Below, piece after piece: positions 22,610 through 32,730 of a DNA stretch of 64,000 nt; position 1 is the first letter of the stretch, and each line of letters starts with the position of its first letter. Below the pieces are notes generated by a model. That model did not search any database, was not told where the DNA came from, and worked only from the letters and a program-made list of their open reading frames with translations. A program made the position numbers and the translations under genes. Source of the DNA: Ornithodoros turicata (Eukaryota > Arthropoda > Arachnida > Ixodida > Argasidae). The DNA is taken from contig NC_088201.1 in NCBI RefSeq assembly GCF_037126465.1, positions 128,030,665-128,094,664 on the forward strand, written 5' to 3'.

Positions 22610-22980
22610 CGGCCGATCTTAGAAGACATCTCACGCTCCTCAAAGTATTGGCCGCCAGCAAACCGACGCACCGCGCGGAGTTACTTAAAGAGCTCAGCTG
22701 CGACGACATTCGAGTCCTTTCGGAAATCTGTCTGAATATTCTACGTGGAAATATCCCACTTTCGACGGAACTTTATAAAAACCTGAAGAAACACAAAAAA
22801 ATCCTCCGCTTCCTCGCTTACAAGTCACTTCATAAGTGCCCCCGGCAGTTGAAGAAATATATTAGGGGACAACGAGGTGGTCTCATTCCCATACTTCCGC
22901 TGTTCCTCTCAGGGCTATCAAGTCTCGTGGCAGGAGTCGCCGGGCGAGCGATATCCAAAGCTATTGGTCATGGCTCATAG
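22606..22980 (+). CDS. Small conserved Polinton protein with hydrophobic C-terminus
   Basis: The 124-residue product starts at an ATG overlapping the ATPase stop. Its first two thirds are basic and helical, with repeated Leu and a K-rich centre (KKHKKILRFL). A QRGGLIP turn then leads into a hydrophobic, glycine-rich tail of about 35 residues. Small proteins of this design (basic helices, then a GG turn and hydrophobic tail) are common next to the ATPase in arthropod Polintons, where their role is unknown. A virion or membrane-active role is possible. The frame is intact. Confidence 0.6.
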   Translation: MTADLRRHLTLLKVLAASKPTHRAELLKELSCDDIRVLSEICLNILRGNIPLSTELYKNLKKHKKILRFLAYKSLHKCPRQLKKYIRGQRGGLIPILPLFLSGLSSLVAGVAGRAISKAIGHGS

Positions 22981-23362
22981 AATAGAAATAGGTGAAGTTC
23001 TGAAATGTAACGATTCGGATGATGTAAAAGTGGGCAAAATACTGGAAGCCCTCTATTACTTGCTGAAGCGTGCTCACTATCATCCTCCTCCTCCTCCTCC
23101 TCTGGAACCAGTCCATTCGGAGCCCGAACCGGAACCCAATCAATTCGATTTTAGTTTTCTGCCCTCCGGCGTTGATAAAGCACGTGCGAAATCTGTGCTA
23201 AAAGAATTGAAGAAAGTTTTCACCTGGCAGGCGGATAATGTGCTAGTATATAGAGGGAAGCGAATCAATCGCTCAAACATTGTGGCTCTCGTGAGCTACT
23301 TAGCACGTCGTAGCGCGCTCATCAAGAAACCTGCTGGTACAAAAAAGTATCGAAAATTATAA
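22970..23362 (+). CDS. Small protein with polyproline linker, unrecognised
   Basis: The frame of 130 residues starts at an ATG at 22970 that overlaps the preceding gene's end by 11 bp. The open frame extends further upstream, but that part shadows the previous gene. It has an N-terminal helical segment, a run of eight prolines followed by an acidic EPEPEP stretch, and a basic C-terminal domain. The domain layout suggests two small folded parts joined by a flexible linker. I do not recognise the family. Confidence 0.5.
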   Translation: MAHRIEIGEVLKCNDSDDVKVGKILEALYYLLKRAHYHPPPPPPLEPVHSEPEPEPNQFDFSFLPSGVDKARAKSVLKELKKVFTWQADNVLVYRGKRINRSNIVALVSYLARRSALIKKPAGTKKYRKL

Positions 23363-23459
23363 GCGCTCTGAAAATACACCGCATTGCTCGCTGGAGCAAA
23401 TATGGGGCCCTATAGAAAGATCAAGGAGAAAGGGTTAGGTGGAGTTATCACAAGCTCAC

Positions 23460-24274
23460 GCGCTCAGAAGCCGTGGAACAGCTGAAAAAAGAAGATGCTT
23501 ACACCCTTCACAAGCCAGTGAAGAAAAAATTTAAGCGGCGCTCCATCATCGCAACTCACGTGCGGGATTTATATCGGGCAGACCTTCTGGATATGCGTAA
23601 ATATCAGAAATTTAACAAGGGCTTCAGGTACATCTTAACGGTCATAGATACGCTATCGAGGTACCTGTACATGGTCCCCATTCGCACAAAGCGCCCGCAA
23701 GACGTAAAGAAAGCCTTCCAACGAGTTTTCCGTCACGGAATTCCGAAGAATTTGCTCACGGATCGCGGAAGCGAATTTTCAGTCGCTACTAAATCACTAT
23801 AGCACGCAAAGCGGAATGAAAGCGGCCTCCTGTGAACGCGTGCAGAGAACAATTAGAGAAAGAATAGCCAGGCATTTCACTAGTACGGGGAAGTTTAATT
23901 ATATCAACGTGCTGCCGAAGGTAGTGGCTGACTATAACGACTCGGTACACTCCGTCACGGGCGAAAAGCCGAAAAACGTGAGCGCCGGAAATGAAGTAGC
24001 TCTGTTCAACAGATTGAATCGTAAGACGACCCCACGCGAGAGCAAGTATAAAGCAGGGGACCAGGTGAGGCTCGCGTTAGATCACTGCGTGTTCGCCAAA
24101 GGCTACGATCAAAGGTGGACGGCCGAAGTGTTCGAGGTGTCACGAACGAGAAAGACCGATCCGCCCGTAGTGTACGTGAAAGATTCGACGGGAAAAGAAA
24201 TACTGGGATCATTCTACGAGCAAGAGCTGCAGCCCGTCGATTCTTGGGTGCCCGCCAGCGATGTCAGAAAATGA
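23460..24274 (+). pseudogene. Retroviral-type integrase (rve), frameshifted
   Basis: The integrase inserts element DNA and makes the 6-bp duplications. The first frame (to about 23802) carries the AYTLHKP and KFKRRS segments typical of Polinton integrases. The catalytic-core aspartates follow (DLLDM, then LLTDRGSEF). The second frame (23816-24274) carries the CERVQRTIRERI helix with the expected catalytic glutamate and a C-terminal SH3/chromo-like part (KAGDQVRLAL ... VVYVKD ... YEQELQPV). The frames meet at a shift near 23775-23800, between the second Asp and the Glu. An upstream start is also unclear, since no ATG in frame precedes 23473. The 3' end overlaps the next gene's ATG at 24261. 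Confidence 0.8.
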
Positions 24275-25552
24275 ATTTTACGTGTATCTGCTCTCGAACG
24301 CCAGCATGGACCTGTACCCATTCAACACGCTGAATGACTTCACGATCGCGTTAGATAAGCCGCTACACCTGGATGATTCGTACGTCGTCGGTCTAGAGGG
24401 ATTTTCCATTCCCAACAGCTTTCTGAATGTGAACCAAGCGCCTGATAACCTGATAACGCTATCAACGGAGAAGTGGCAAACAAAACAGCTCACGTTCGAA
24501 GACACGGACACGCTATTGAATAAAATATTCCCCGAATATGGGATAGAGTGGACTTACGAGGAAGATCACTACGTGTTTAAGCTACCGTCGCGCGTGCGCT
24601 CGGTGAAATTAATCGACAGACCGCTGCATCTCGCCTTTGGAATCGTCGACATCGATGGAGATCATCCGGAGGGCGGTAAAGTACGCGCCGTCCCAAACGT
24701 GTTACCGCTCGCGGAGGAAAGAGCCGTTATGATGCAAGTTCGCCGGGTGATAGTGATCAATAACGATCTAATTTTAGAACCCCGATCGCTAATTACCGAC
24801 ACATTCAACGAATTCTTCTGAGCGATGAACGATACAGAATCAAGGGTGGAATACAACGACAAACTCAACAAAGTCAATACAAAGACTTACTCGCTCTCTC
24901 TCCCGGCGAATTTCAACTTGTCGACTGAGTTCCTGGACCTCATTCAGGTGAAGCACGTCCGTGTTGAAGGATCCCGAAAGCGCATCACGTGTAATCCCAT
25001 AGTGAAGACGTACCGCATCCACATAAACACTCGAGAGACGGAAAGTCGGCGAATTTCACTTCCACCGAATTACTACGAAACACCCGAAGCTCTCGTGAGC
25101 GCCATCCATGAGCGTCTGCAGCCGGAGGCTTCCCTCACGTACGATGCATGGGCGAGGAAGTGTTCGTTGAGCTTGCGGGAAAACGTGTCCCTTACATTAT
25201 CCGATTACTTTGCGTACCTACTGGGTTTCGGCGCAAAAACCGTATTTACCGAAAACGATACGGGCGTCGACGTTATTAACTGTCCATTAACTGTATTATG
25301 ATATACACGGATCTCGTCGCGCCCTCCGTAGTGGGAAACGGGCGGCCTCCGATACTGAAATTAATTTCATTCGTATATGATAGAAGGAAAGAACAACTGA
25401 GTTTCAGCTTTCTTCCCGTTCAGTATTTTAAGTTAGTGCAGCGCGAAATTTCCTCAATCACCGTCTCTATACGCGACGACACGGGTCGCAAGCTACCGCT
25501 GCAAAATCGCGGTAGATCGACGCTGACGCTGCACTTTAAGGATGTACACTAA
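24261..25552 (+). pseudogene. Minor capsid (penton-like) protein gene, interrupted twice
   Basis: Three consecutive frames (24261-24821, 24825-25301, 25298-25552) look like one gene. The start has the LLSNASMDLYPFNTLNDF pattern that opens a widespread Polinton-associated protein. The end has the YTDLVAPSVVGN and IRDDTGRKLP segments that close the same family. The first two frames share phase and are separated by one TGA codon (24819-24821). The third is shifted by one base at an ATGA overlap. Joined length would be about 430 codons. The family is often taken as the penton or minor capsid jelly-roll protein, which I hold as likely rather than proven. Separate short proteins are a less likely reading. 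Confidence 0.65.
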
Positions 25553-25886
25553 AGCGGTACCAATCTACGGATCTGGCGTTCCGACGGTATACAGGTCGCA
25601 CCTGTACCAGAGGGGAGGCAATTTCTTTTCTGAGCTCGGGCGCTTCGCTATTCCACTGTTTAAACGCGTATCGCCCTACTTAAAAAAGACGGCTGTTGCG
25701 GCCGCTAAGCGCGTGGCCAAAAATCTGTCGGAGGGAGACTCTTTCCAAAGTGCGCTTAAAAGATCGGCGAAAGATACGGGCCGTGAAATTCTCCGCGACC
25801 TCGGAGGGGCTGGCAGGCGAAGAAAGAGGAGAAAACCGGACGTCTTCGACGGCATAAATCACGCCGGTTGCGCAGCCACAATTTAG
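25542..25886 (+). CDS. pVI/pX-like minor core or capsid protein
   Basis: The 114-residue product has an N-terminal Tyr/Gly stretch with a YQRGG turn, an amphipathic segment (FFSELGRFAIPLFKRV), alanine/lysine-rich helices and a strongly basic tail (RRRKRRK). This layout matches the small basic proteins (adenovirus pVI/pX-like) found beside the major capsid gene in Polintons and adintoviruses. Such proteins bind DNA or disrupt membranes. It overlaps the previous gene's end by 11 bp and is followed after 7 bp by the major capsid gene. The frame is intact. Confidence 0.6.
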   Translation: MYTKAVPIYGSGVPTVYRSHLYQRGGNFFSELGRFAIPLFKRVSPYLKKTAVAAAKRVAKNLSEGDSFQSALKRSAKDTGREILRDLGGAGRRRKRRKPDVFDGINHAGCAATI

Positions 25887-25893
25887 TTGCGAG

Positions 25894-27172
25894 ATGGACA
25901 CGATTAACGTCGTACATCCCGACACTCATCTGTTGGATAAGTCGGAAACACAGTTATTTTCCGTGCCGGGAAAGCATTGGCATATACTGAAGGGGGAATA
26001 TGAGGTATTCTACCCGTTCGCTGACATGTCCTCCGTCATAGAGTTCCAGCTTTCGAATTTGGGGCATCACTATCTCGATTTGAACTCCGCGTACATAGTG
26101 ACGAAAGTCCGCATCGTACGTGACGATGGTTCGCTACCGGAAACACAGGCTGGCGATCGGACGACCTACGACGAGGTCTACCTCGTCAATGCGTTCGCCA
26201 GCTCGCTTTTCAAGAACGTAGCCGTCTTCTTGAATCAGACCATGATTATGAATAATGATTTGTATAGCTATAGAAGCTACTTGGATATTTTGCTTCACGC
26301 CAGCACCACGGAGCAAAATACCGTGCATAAAGCAGGTCTGTACACGCAAGAAGAAGCGCGTCAATCGGAAAACAACATTCGCGCTCGTGGACCGACTGAA
26401 CGATACAACCTCACACGTGGCGGCAGGACCATCGACCTGGTTTCCAAGATCAACTCGGACATTTTCCTGCAGCTTAAGCTACTCATATCGGGAGTGGAAA
26501 TTAGGCTTGTTTTTTATCAAGGCTCCGACGAGTTCCGCATTATGAAGACCGATCAGGAGCAGCACACGCATAAAGTGGAAATCATGAGTGCCACCTTGTA
26601 CATAAAGAAAATCACCGTGTCTCCCAGCCTATTCCTCGGACACGAAACGGAATTGCAGCAGCGCAACCGGAAGTGAATCGCGTATTCGTTCGCTACCAGT
26701 TGGCAACCTGGATGCATGCCTGGAAGATTTATTTCCAGAGAAGATACCGTCTAAGGTGGTGGTCGCATTCGTTCCCACCCTAGCCTACCGGGGAGCGTTC
26801 AATCGGGACCCGTACCGATTCGTGAACTGCGACATTGAGTCGGCGATGCTCACCGTGAACGGGACGCAGCGAATAGACACGTTCGACTTCAACAATAACC
26901 TGAACCACCGAAGCTACTTCAACTTCCTGGAGCAGCTGTGTGAGAAGCACGTCTCCTACGAATACGACCACTACGTTGGAAACAAGTTCCTACTGTACTA
27001 CGACCTGGATCCCGATCAATCCTCCGTCCACCTGTCACCGATCAGGCGTGGAAACGTTCGTCTGCAACTCAAGTTCCGACGTGCCTTGGCCGAACCTACG
27101 ACCGTATTGATACTGTCCGAGAGTGTGCGAATTATGTCCATCGATAAGAATAGGAACGTCACACTGGATTAG
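25894..27172 (+). pseudogene. Major capsid protein (double jelly-roll), one frameshift
   Basis: The first frame (25894-26676, 260 residues) starts with a short lead, then a FSVPGKHWHILKGEYEVFYP stretch typical of Polinton major capsid proteins. Long beta-rich segments follow. The second frame (open from about 26664, ending at 27172) carries DPYRFVNCDIESAMLTVNG and later DTFDFN and SYFNFLEQL segments, typical of the second jelly roll. The shift lies near 26660-26676. Joined length is about 425 residues. The gene sits between the pVI/pX-like gene and the protease, the usual late-gene neighbourhood. The family call comes from these segments and from context. Confidence 0.75.
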
Positions 27173-27174
27173 CG

Positions 27175-27609
27175 ATGTTCGAGCAAGATATCGAGAGACT
27201 CCTGAAGTACAACGATTACACTTCGGCACTCTTCCGTGGTGTATACGCTCGAGACGACCGTCTGCCCGCGCTGGATAGACCGGGTATAATCGTGGTGAAC
27301 ACCGATCGGCGACAGCAGGCTGGGGAGCACTGGATTCTGTACGCGAAAATGAAGGATGACCTCATCTACTTTGATTCCTTCGGATGGCCACCCATCGAAC
27401 CTAAGTTGAAACGCCTCATCGTCGACGAATATTATGATGTCTGTATTCAAAGCCTGTATTCTCCAATGTGTGGTGTGTACTGTTGTATCATGGCGACATT
27501 GTTGGCGAAAGGGAAATCACTGAAGAGCATTGTATCCCTGTTTTCCGATAATCTTGTCGCTAATGACCTAAAATCAATAAAGCTGCTAGAAAAGTTGTTT
27601 GTCACTTAA
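27175..27609 (+). CDS. Adenovirus-type maturation cysteine protease (adenain-like, C5)
   Basis: The 144-residue frame starts 3 bp after the capsid stop. The catalytic triad can be read: a His in GEHWILYAK, an acidic residue after the strand (YFDSFGWPP) and a Cys in SPMCGVYCC. This H ... D/E ... C order with GxHWI and DSFG is characteristic of the adenovirus protease and its Polinton relatives. The enzyme would cut capsid precursors during maturation. The frame is intact. It is the last plus-strand gene of the late block and is followed by an intergenic region rich in ctatagctccc words. Confidence 0.85.
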   Translation: MFEQDIERLLKYNDYTSALFRGVYARDDRLPALDRPGIIVVNTDRRQQAGEHWILYAKMKDDLIYFDSFGWPPIEPKLKRLIVDEYYDVCIQSLYSPMCGVYCCIMATLLAKGKSLKSIVSLFSDNLVANDLKSIKLLEKLFVT

Positions 27610-27847
27610 AAACGCCTGATGTCCTTTATTCTCTATAGCTCCCCCACAAACTACACTTACTTAGTCAATGACTACACGCTATAGCTCCCTATGATATCAT
27701 TCTATCAATACAGCTTCCCATCATATCAGCCTATCTTCCTAATCCATTACAACAACGCAACACTTTTTTCTCTTAAAATCAGAAATACATGTATTTTTAT
27801 TTTACTGCTGATTACATATGGGACGCGGACTTTCGCTGGTCTCGCGG
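27610..27847. promoter_or_regulatory. Convergent intergenic region between protease and a minus-strand gene
   Basis: It contains repeated ctctatagctcccc / cgctatagctccc words, related to the outer-arm segment near 36085-36155 (acaaactatactcgctta, gctatataacccttctcc). Both genes end into it, so it should hold transcript 3' ends. An aatacatgtatttttattt word near 27784 is a candidate polyadenylation context on the minus strand. Confidence 0.3.
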
Positions 27848-28183
27848 TCACTTCTTCTTCGCGTGAGTAAAGATGATGTCGGGCGATGCGACTCTTTTAC
27901 CATCCCTGAATCTCTCCTTCTTCTCTGGTTTCAGATCTGGTAATTCTCGCATTTCTTGCAAATCTTCATCTGTGAGTCGCTTAAAACGACTGGGTAGGTA
28001 CACCTTTACGCGTTTATCGTTGTCCATCAGGAGTTCCACGTACACGGACTCCCCGTACATAGTATCAACTTTGCGCAAGCCCAACACGTCGAGCTTTTCG
28101 TTGTTCGGAACAGTGCTCATTTTCTGAATGTCCCCATCACCGGGTTTCTTTAGTTTATCCAGCTTCTCGAAAATAGATGACAT
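27848..28183 (-). CDS. Small Polinton protein, possible OB-fold single-strand DNA-binding type
   Basis: The 111-residue product has a charged N-terminus and a beta-rich centre (DVLGLRKVDTMYGESVYVELL ... VKVYLPSRF). A LTDEDL helix and a basic C-terminus follow. The centre (a strand, then kYGe.v.veL, then a strand ending in LP.R) resembles small OB-fold-like proteins seen in arthropod Polintons. That is a tentative reading. It is the only gene of the inner element on the minus strand, and its upstream region is the TATA-cassette side. The frame is intact. Confidence 0.5.
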   Translation of the reverse strand: MSSIFEKLDKLKKPGDGDIQKMSTVPNNEKLDVLGLRKVDTMYGESVYVELLMDNDKRVKVYLPSRFKRLTDEDLQEMRELPDLKPEKKERFRDGKRVASPDIIFTHAKKK

Positions 28184-28194
28184 ATCTCTCAGTG

Positions 28195-28515
28195 CAAGTT
28201 TCTACGCAGGCCAAATGAACTGAAAATGAGGACAACTATTACCTAACTTTCCTCATCTTGAAGACAATAGTGAAACATACCTTTCTCGTTGTGCGCTTCA
28301 CGGGGAGTCAACCGACGGAAGTAGCTTCACAGACCTCAAATGAGTTGTATATATCGCAACTTTTATATAAAGCACCCCTGGAGGAGCGCAAGGGTGGTGC
28401 GATTCTGTTTACAGAATCACGCAGGAACAGCATGTGATTTATGATGCGCGCGAAGGACATTTGGAACTTCTTGGAAACCAAAGTCCATAAGCGAACCCTT
28501 TGTTTTTGGTTACGG
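28195..28515. promoter_or_regulatory. Regulatory module shared with the outer-Polinton arms
   Basis: Several blocks here (gaactgaaaatgagg, cgttgtgcgcttcac, cgacggaa, gggtggtgcgatt, acgcaggaac, catttggaacttcttggaaa, cataagcgaaccctttg) recur in the same order in the outer right arm at 36225-36430, and mirrored in the left arm at about 20340-20535. A TATA-like tttatataaag lies at 28371. It separates the minus-strand gene from the polymerase and probably drives one or both. Confidence 0.5.
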
Positions 28516-28519
28516 AAAG

Positions 28520-29175
28520 CTTGCTGATATAAAACAGATGGCCCAACTTGTTGAGACATGCAGCGCCGCGGCCGAGGCTCCATGACCTCATTTCTTGACA
28601 AACGTGATTTACGACCTCCAAAGCATGGCACGCGACCTTTGATATAAACGCGACCTTTGATATAAAACAGATGGCCCCAACGTGTTGGGATGGCCGATGA
28701 AGCTCCGTGACCTCATTTCTCCTCCGTGACCTCATTTCTCGGAACACATGATTTACGACCGCCAAAGCATGGGAATATGCGAGCTTTTATATAAAACACA
28801 TGGCCCCAACGTGTTGACACGTGCGCCATGACCGCGGAGGCCCCTTGGCCTCATTTCTTGGAACACATGATTTACGACTACCAAAACATGGGAGTACCCG
28901 AGCTTTGATATAAAACAGATGGCCCCAACGTGTTCTGACGTGCAGAGCGGCCGATGAAGCTCCGTGACCTCATTTCTCGGAGAACGTGATTTACGACCTT
29001 CAAAGCATGGGAGTACACGAGCTTGGATATAAAACAGATGGCCCCAACGTGTTCTGACATGCAGCATGGCCGATGAAGCTCCGTGACGTCATTTCTCGGA
29101 ACACATGATTAACGACCACCAAAGCATGGAAGTATGCAAGCTTTGATATAAAACAGATGGACCCAACCTGTTCTG
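28520..29175 (+). promoter_or_regulatory. Tandem array of TATA-bearing cassettes upstream of polymerase B
   Basis: A unit of about 120-130 bp is repeated about five to six times. Each unit has a (g)atataaaacagatggcccc word (near 28525, 28657, 28788, 28907, 29027 and 29146). A goose-step of caacgtgtt, ccgatgaagctccgtgac, ctcatttctcgga, atgatttacgac and caaagcatgg follows. The last copy lies just before the first polymerase ATG. Repeated TATA motifs in phase with a conserved spacer suggest a multi-start promoter. It may also be a simple tandem duplication. Confidence 0.55.
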
Positions 29176-29183
29176 ACATGCAG

Positions 29184-32100
29184 CATGGCTGTTGGTTTAT
29201 AAGCCGCGCGATCGCCTCAGAGGGGAACAGTCTGCTTTCACTCGCTTCAAAAGTAAGTTATTCGCCTCACTTGTTGCACGTTTCTTACGGATCCGTTTAT
29301 TTTCAGTGCCTCGGTGTGCGTTCTGCTTTTTTGATCCTCACGATATCGAGGATGAATCGGACGACGATTCTCGGGACGGCGCACCTCCTACACTGTCTGC
29401 TCACGTGATGCGATCGCACCCCGACGTGGATACATCTTTCCTGCCCTTCTTCCAGACTGACAGTGCATTTAGAGGTGTCGTTAAAAGGTACGTGCTATTG
29501 GCATCTGTTCACGATCAGGGAGTAGAGGATTTGCGACAATATTTAATGAGTCACTTTCACGATATGGTCACTATATTGAGAGCGCAAAGAATACCCTTTA
29601 GGTTTTGCATTTGTTCGGATGTTTTAATGGTAAAGGAAACTCGTGGGGAGATAATCGCGCACATTGCCCACTTTATGGCGTTTGCTCCCGAAGTCCACAG
29701 CAAACGGAGCTATCGCGAATACCCTGATGGATGTGATTCAGGAGTCCACGGGACGCGTAGAAAATTATCAGCGGGAAGGGCCTGCATTTACCGGCATGTA
29801 AGGAGGGTAAAAAAAATATGAAAATTACGCAGTGGAGTACTGGTGGCCTAGTCGCTTCCCCGTTTCCTACTCTGACCTGGACGAATTCGAAGCCAAAAAC
29901 ATGATATCCGTGTATGTATACGAGTACGTCGATCAGGGAGTGCACGTGTCGTGACCTCCAAAACTCGAGTATGAAAAGAAAATTCACTTACTGGCTATAG
30001 ACCAGCATTTTTTTGGAATCAAGTCCCTCGAGCGGTTACTGATTAGGAAAGACAAGCGTTTCGTCTGCGAGCGTTGCACGCGCTCTTTTAACAAGGAAGA
30101 GAGCATGGCGAAACATCGTCGCCTGTGCGCGGACGTAAACGAAATCATATTGGAATTGTGCGAACCAGGCAAAAACTTTGTAGAGTTTACTAAAATACAG
30201 TACAAGCAGCAGTACAACTACGTCGTCGCGTTGGACACGGAGAGCGTACTCGCGCCCAGTGGTGTTGGCATGCAGCGTCACGTCACCTCGAGCTTCTGTG
30301 CCGTGCTCGTACGCACCCACGACTCGAAGGTGATGCGCATCAGGACGAACCACGGTGAAGATTCTGCGAGGCAGTGCGTCAGAGCTTTGATGGAAATGCG
30401 GGACGAGATGATCGCCCTGAACGCCTGCCCCGCGGAAATGGTGCTGAATGATGAGCAACGAGCACGGCACAGAGCTGCTACCCACTGCGCGTACTGCGGG
30501 CGGGAGTTCGCGCAAGATCTACCCCGTGTCCGGCACCACGACCATTCCAAGCGTTGTACTGCCGGCGAGACAAATTACATCGCGACGCTGTGCAACCCCT
30601 GTAACGTGGCGTGCACGACGCGGGAACAACTGCCCATCATGGTGCACAATCTGGCCTACGATTTGGCCGGACTACTGCAGGAATATCACCTTCTCGGGTG
30701 GAAGCGAGCTCCCTTCATCGTGGCCAGTTCCATAGAAAAAATCCGATCGTTCGAAATTGGCACCTTCCTATTCAGAGATACCATGCAGTACCCAAATTCG
30801 TCTCTGGGAGAGCTCGTGGAAACCGTCAAATCCATGTGGGGAGCAGAGGCGTTCCAATGCCTGAAGCAGGTATTTGGAGACGACTACAAAATTTTGCTTC
30901 GTAAAGGTGTATTCCCGTACAGCCACGTTAGCTCGTTCGCGGTCTACGACGAATTGGCTCTGCCGGCAAAATCCGCCTTCCGAAACGATCTGACGGGGGA
31001 GGATATAAGCGATGAAGACCATCAGTACGCGCTGCGCGTATTTGAACGTTTTGGATGCTCGAAGCTGAGGGATTATAATGCATTGTACCTGAAAACGGAT
31101 GCCTTGCTACATGCTGACGTAATGCAGCACTTCCGACGCCTGTGCTACGACGCACGCGGTTTGGAATTGCTTCATTGCGTTTCTCTCGCATCCTATTCGT
31201 GGCAATGCGCTCTAAATTACTCGCGGGCAAAATTGGAGCTGATCATCGACGAGGACATGTACCGGACCACCGAATCGGGTGTTAGAGGCGGACTCTGTCA
31301 GGCGAGCAGGCGTCATTTACAGGCTAACAACCAACCTAAAGAGGAGGTGCACATATCGTACATAGATTGCAACAATCTTTACGGATTCAGTATGATAAAG
31401 CACCTCGCCGTCGGCGATTTCAAATGGGTCGAGGATTTTAGCTACGTGGATTTTATGCGTCATCCCAGAGATTCGGATGTGGGATACTTGTACGTGTGCG
31501 ATTTGGAGTATCCAAAATCTATCCACGCGCTGACGCGGTACTTCCCCTGGCTCCTGAGAAGGCGATCGTCCCGAAGGAATGGCTCTCACCATTCCAGCGA
31601 GGGCTCCCCGAAGAGTTAATGTATCAGCCGGCGAACAGCAAAAAACTGCTGCTCACGTGCAAGGGCAAGGTCGAGTACGTTGTTAATTACGCGCTGCTCG
31701 CTCTCTATTGTAGACTGGGCATGCGGGTGACAAAAATTCACCGAATTCTAAAATTTCATCAGGCACCATTCCTGCGTCCCTACATCGAGGACAATGTTGC
31801 CAGACGCGTCGCATCGAGCATGACGTTCGAGAAAAATTTCTATAAAATCTCAAATAATGCGGTCTTCGGGCGTACGCTACTAAATAAATTTAATATGCGG
31901 GACATTCGAATAGCCTTCGATGAGGAGACGGCAAGTCGCCTCGGGAGTCGGGCGGAATGTGTACGAATGGAAATTTTGTTCCCCGATTGCGTCATGTACG
32001 AAATGTGCAAAAGAAAAGTGCGATGCGATTTCCCCCTGCAGATTGACTTCACGATTTTAGAACTGAGTAAGTTAACCATGTACTCGTTCTACTATGAAAC

Positions 32101-32563
32101 CCTGTTGAGTAAGCTCACTTGTCCGGTGATTACGTGCTACTTTGACACGGATTCTCTGATCCTCGGCCTATTCTGCAAGGACTACGAAGATCAGTTACGC
32201 GCGATCGCCGACGATCATTTAGATTTGTCTTCCTTCGATCGTGATCATCCACTGTACAGCGAGAGGAATCGCGGTAGACTTGGCGCGTTCAAAAGTGAAA
32301 CGGGTAGCGTACCCATTGAGGAAGTAATATGCTTGAAAGCCAAAATGTATTCCATCAAATTAGCTGGGGGAAAACAAATTGCAAGAGCTAAAGGGGTCAA
32401 AAAGAACATTGTGCTCAAACACCTCCTCCATGATGCGTACCGCGATACCCTATTCAAGCACGCTAGCGTATCGCACGAACAGGTGTCAATAGTGGGAAAG
32501 AAACAGTGCATGTACACCATCAGAAATGTGAAAAGAAGTCTGATGGCGTACGACGACAAATGA
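29184..32563 (+). pseudogene. Protein-primed family B DNA polymerase (pPolB), several frame breaks
   Basis: It would copy the element from protein-primed ends. The N-terminal part (29192-29821) has a C-x2-C ... H-x3-H finger-like motif and a possible intron near 29252-29324 (aaaagtaagt / attttcag). A further zinc-finger segment (VCERCTRSFN ... H) lies near 30065. The frame 30105-31619 carries the exonuclease DxE (ALDTES), a C/H-rich insertion, HNLAYD, YLKTDALLHADV, GVRGGLCQ and polymerase motif A (YIDCNNLYG). The frame 31496-32563 carries motif B (KNFYKISNNAVFG), motif C (YFDTDSL) and a K-x-Y segment. Breaks lie near 29700 and 29950, at about 31540, and a TGA at 32561-32563 cuts about 24 codons from the end. 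Confidence 0.85.
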
Positions 32564-32730
32564 TACCTCTACAATGATGTAGACTCCGACTCGTACGGAA
32601 GCTGCGAATATGGTAAGCTCGAGTGGATGACGTAGGTAGCGAGATTTCACCTGGCGTTCTTTCCCCCCGCCGCACAGATAATGCAGTGGATGAGTAGGAG
32701 TAGCATCATTTGACCTGCGTCACTGGAAGG

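Noticed and set aside
22877..22969. Longer start for the polyproline protein
   Set aside because: The extra codons only shadow the previous gene in another frame, and an ATG at 22970 gives a better overlap.
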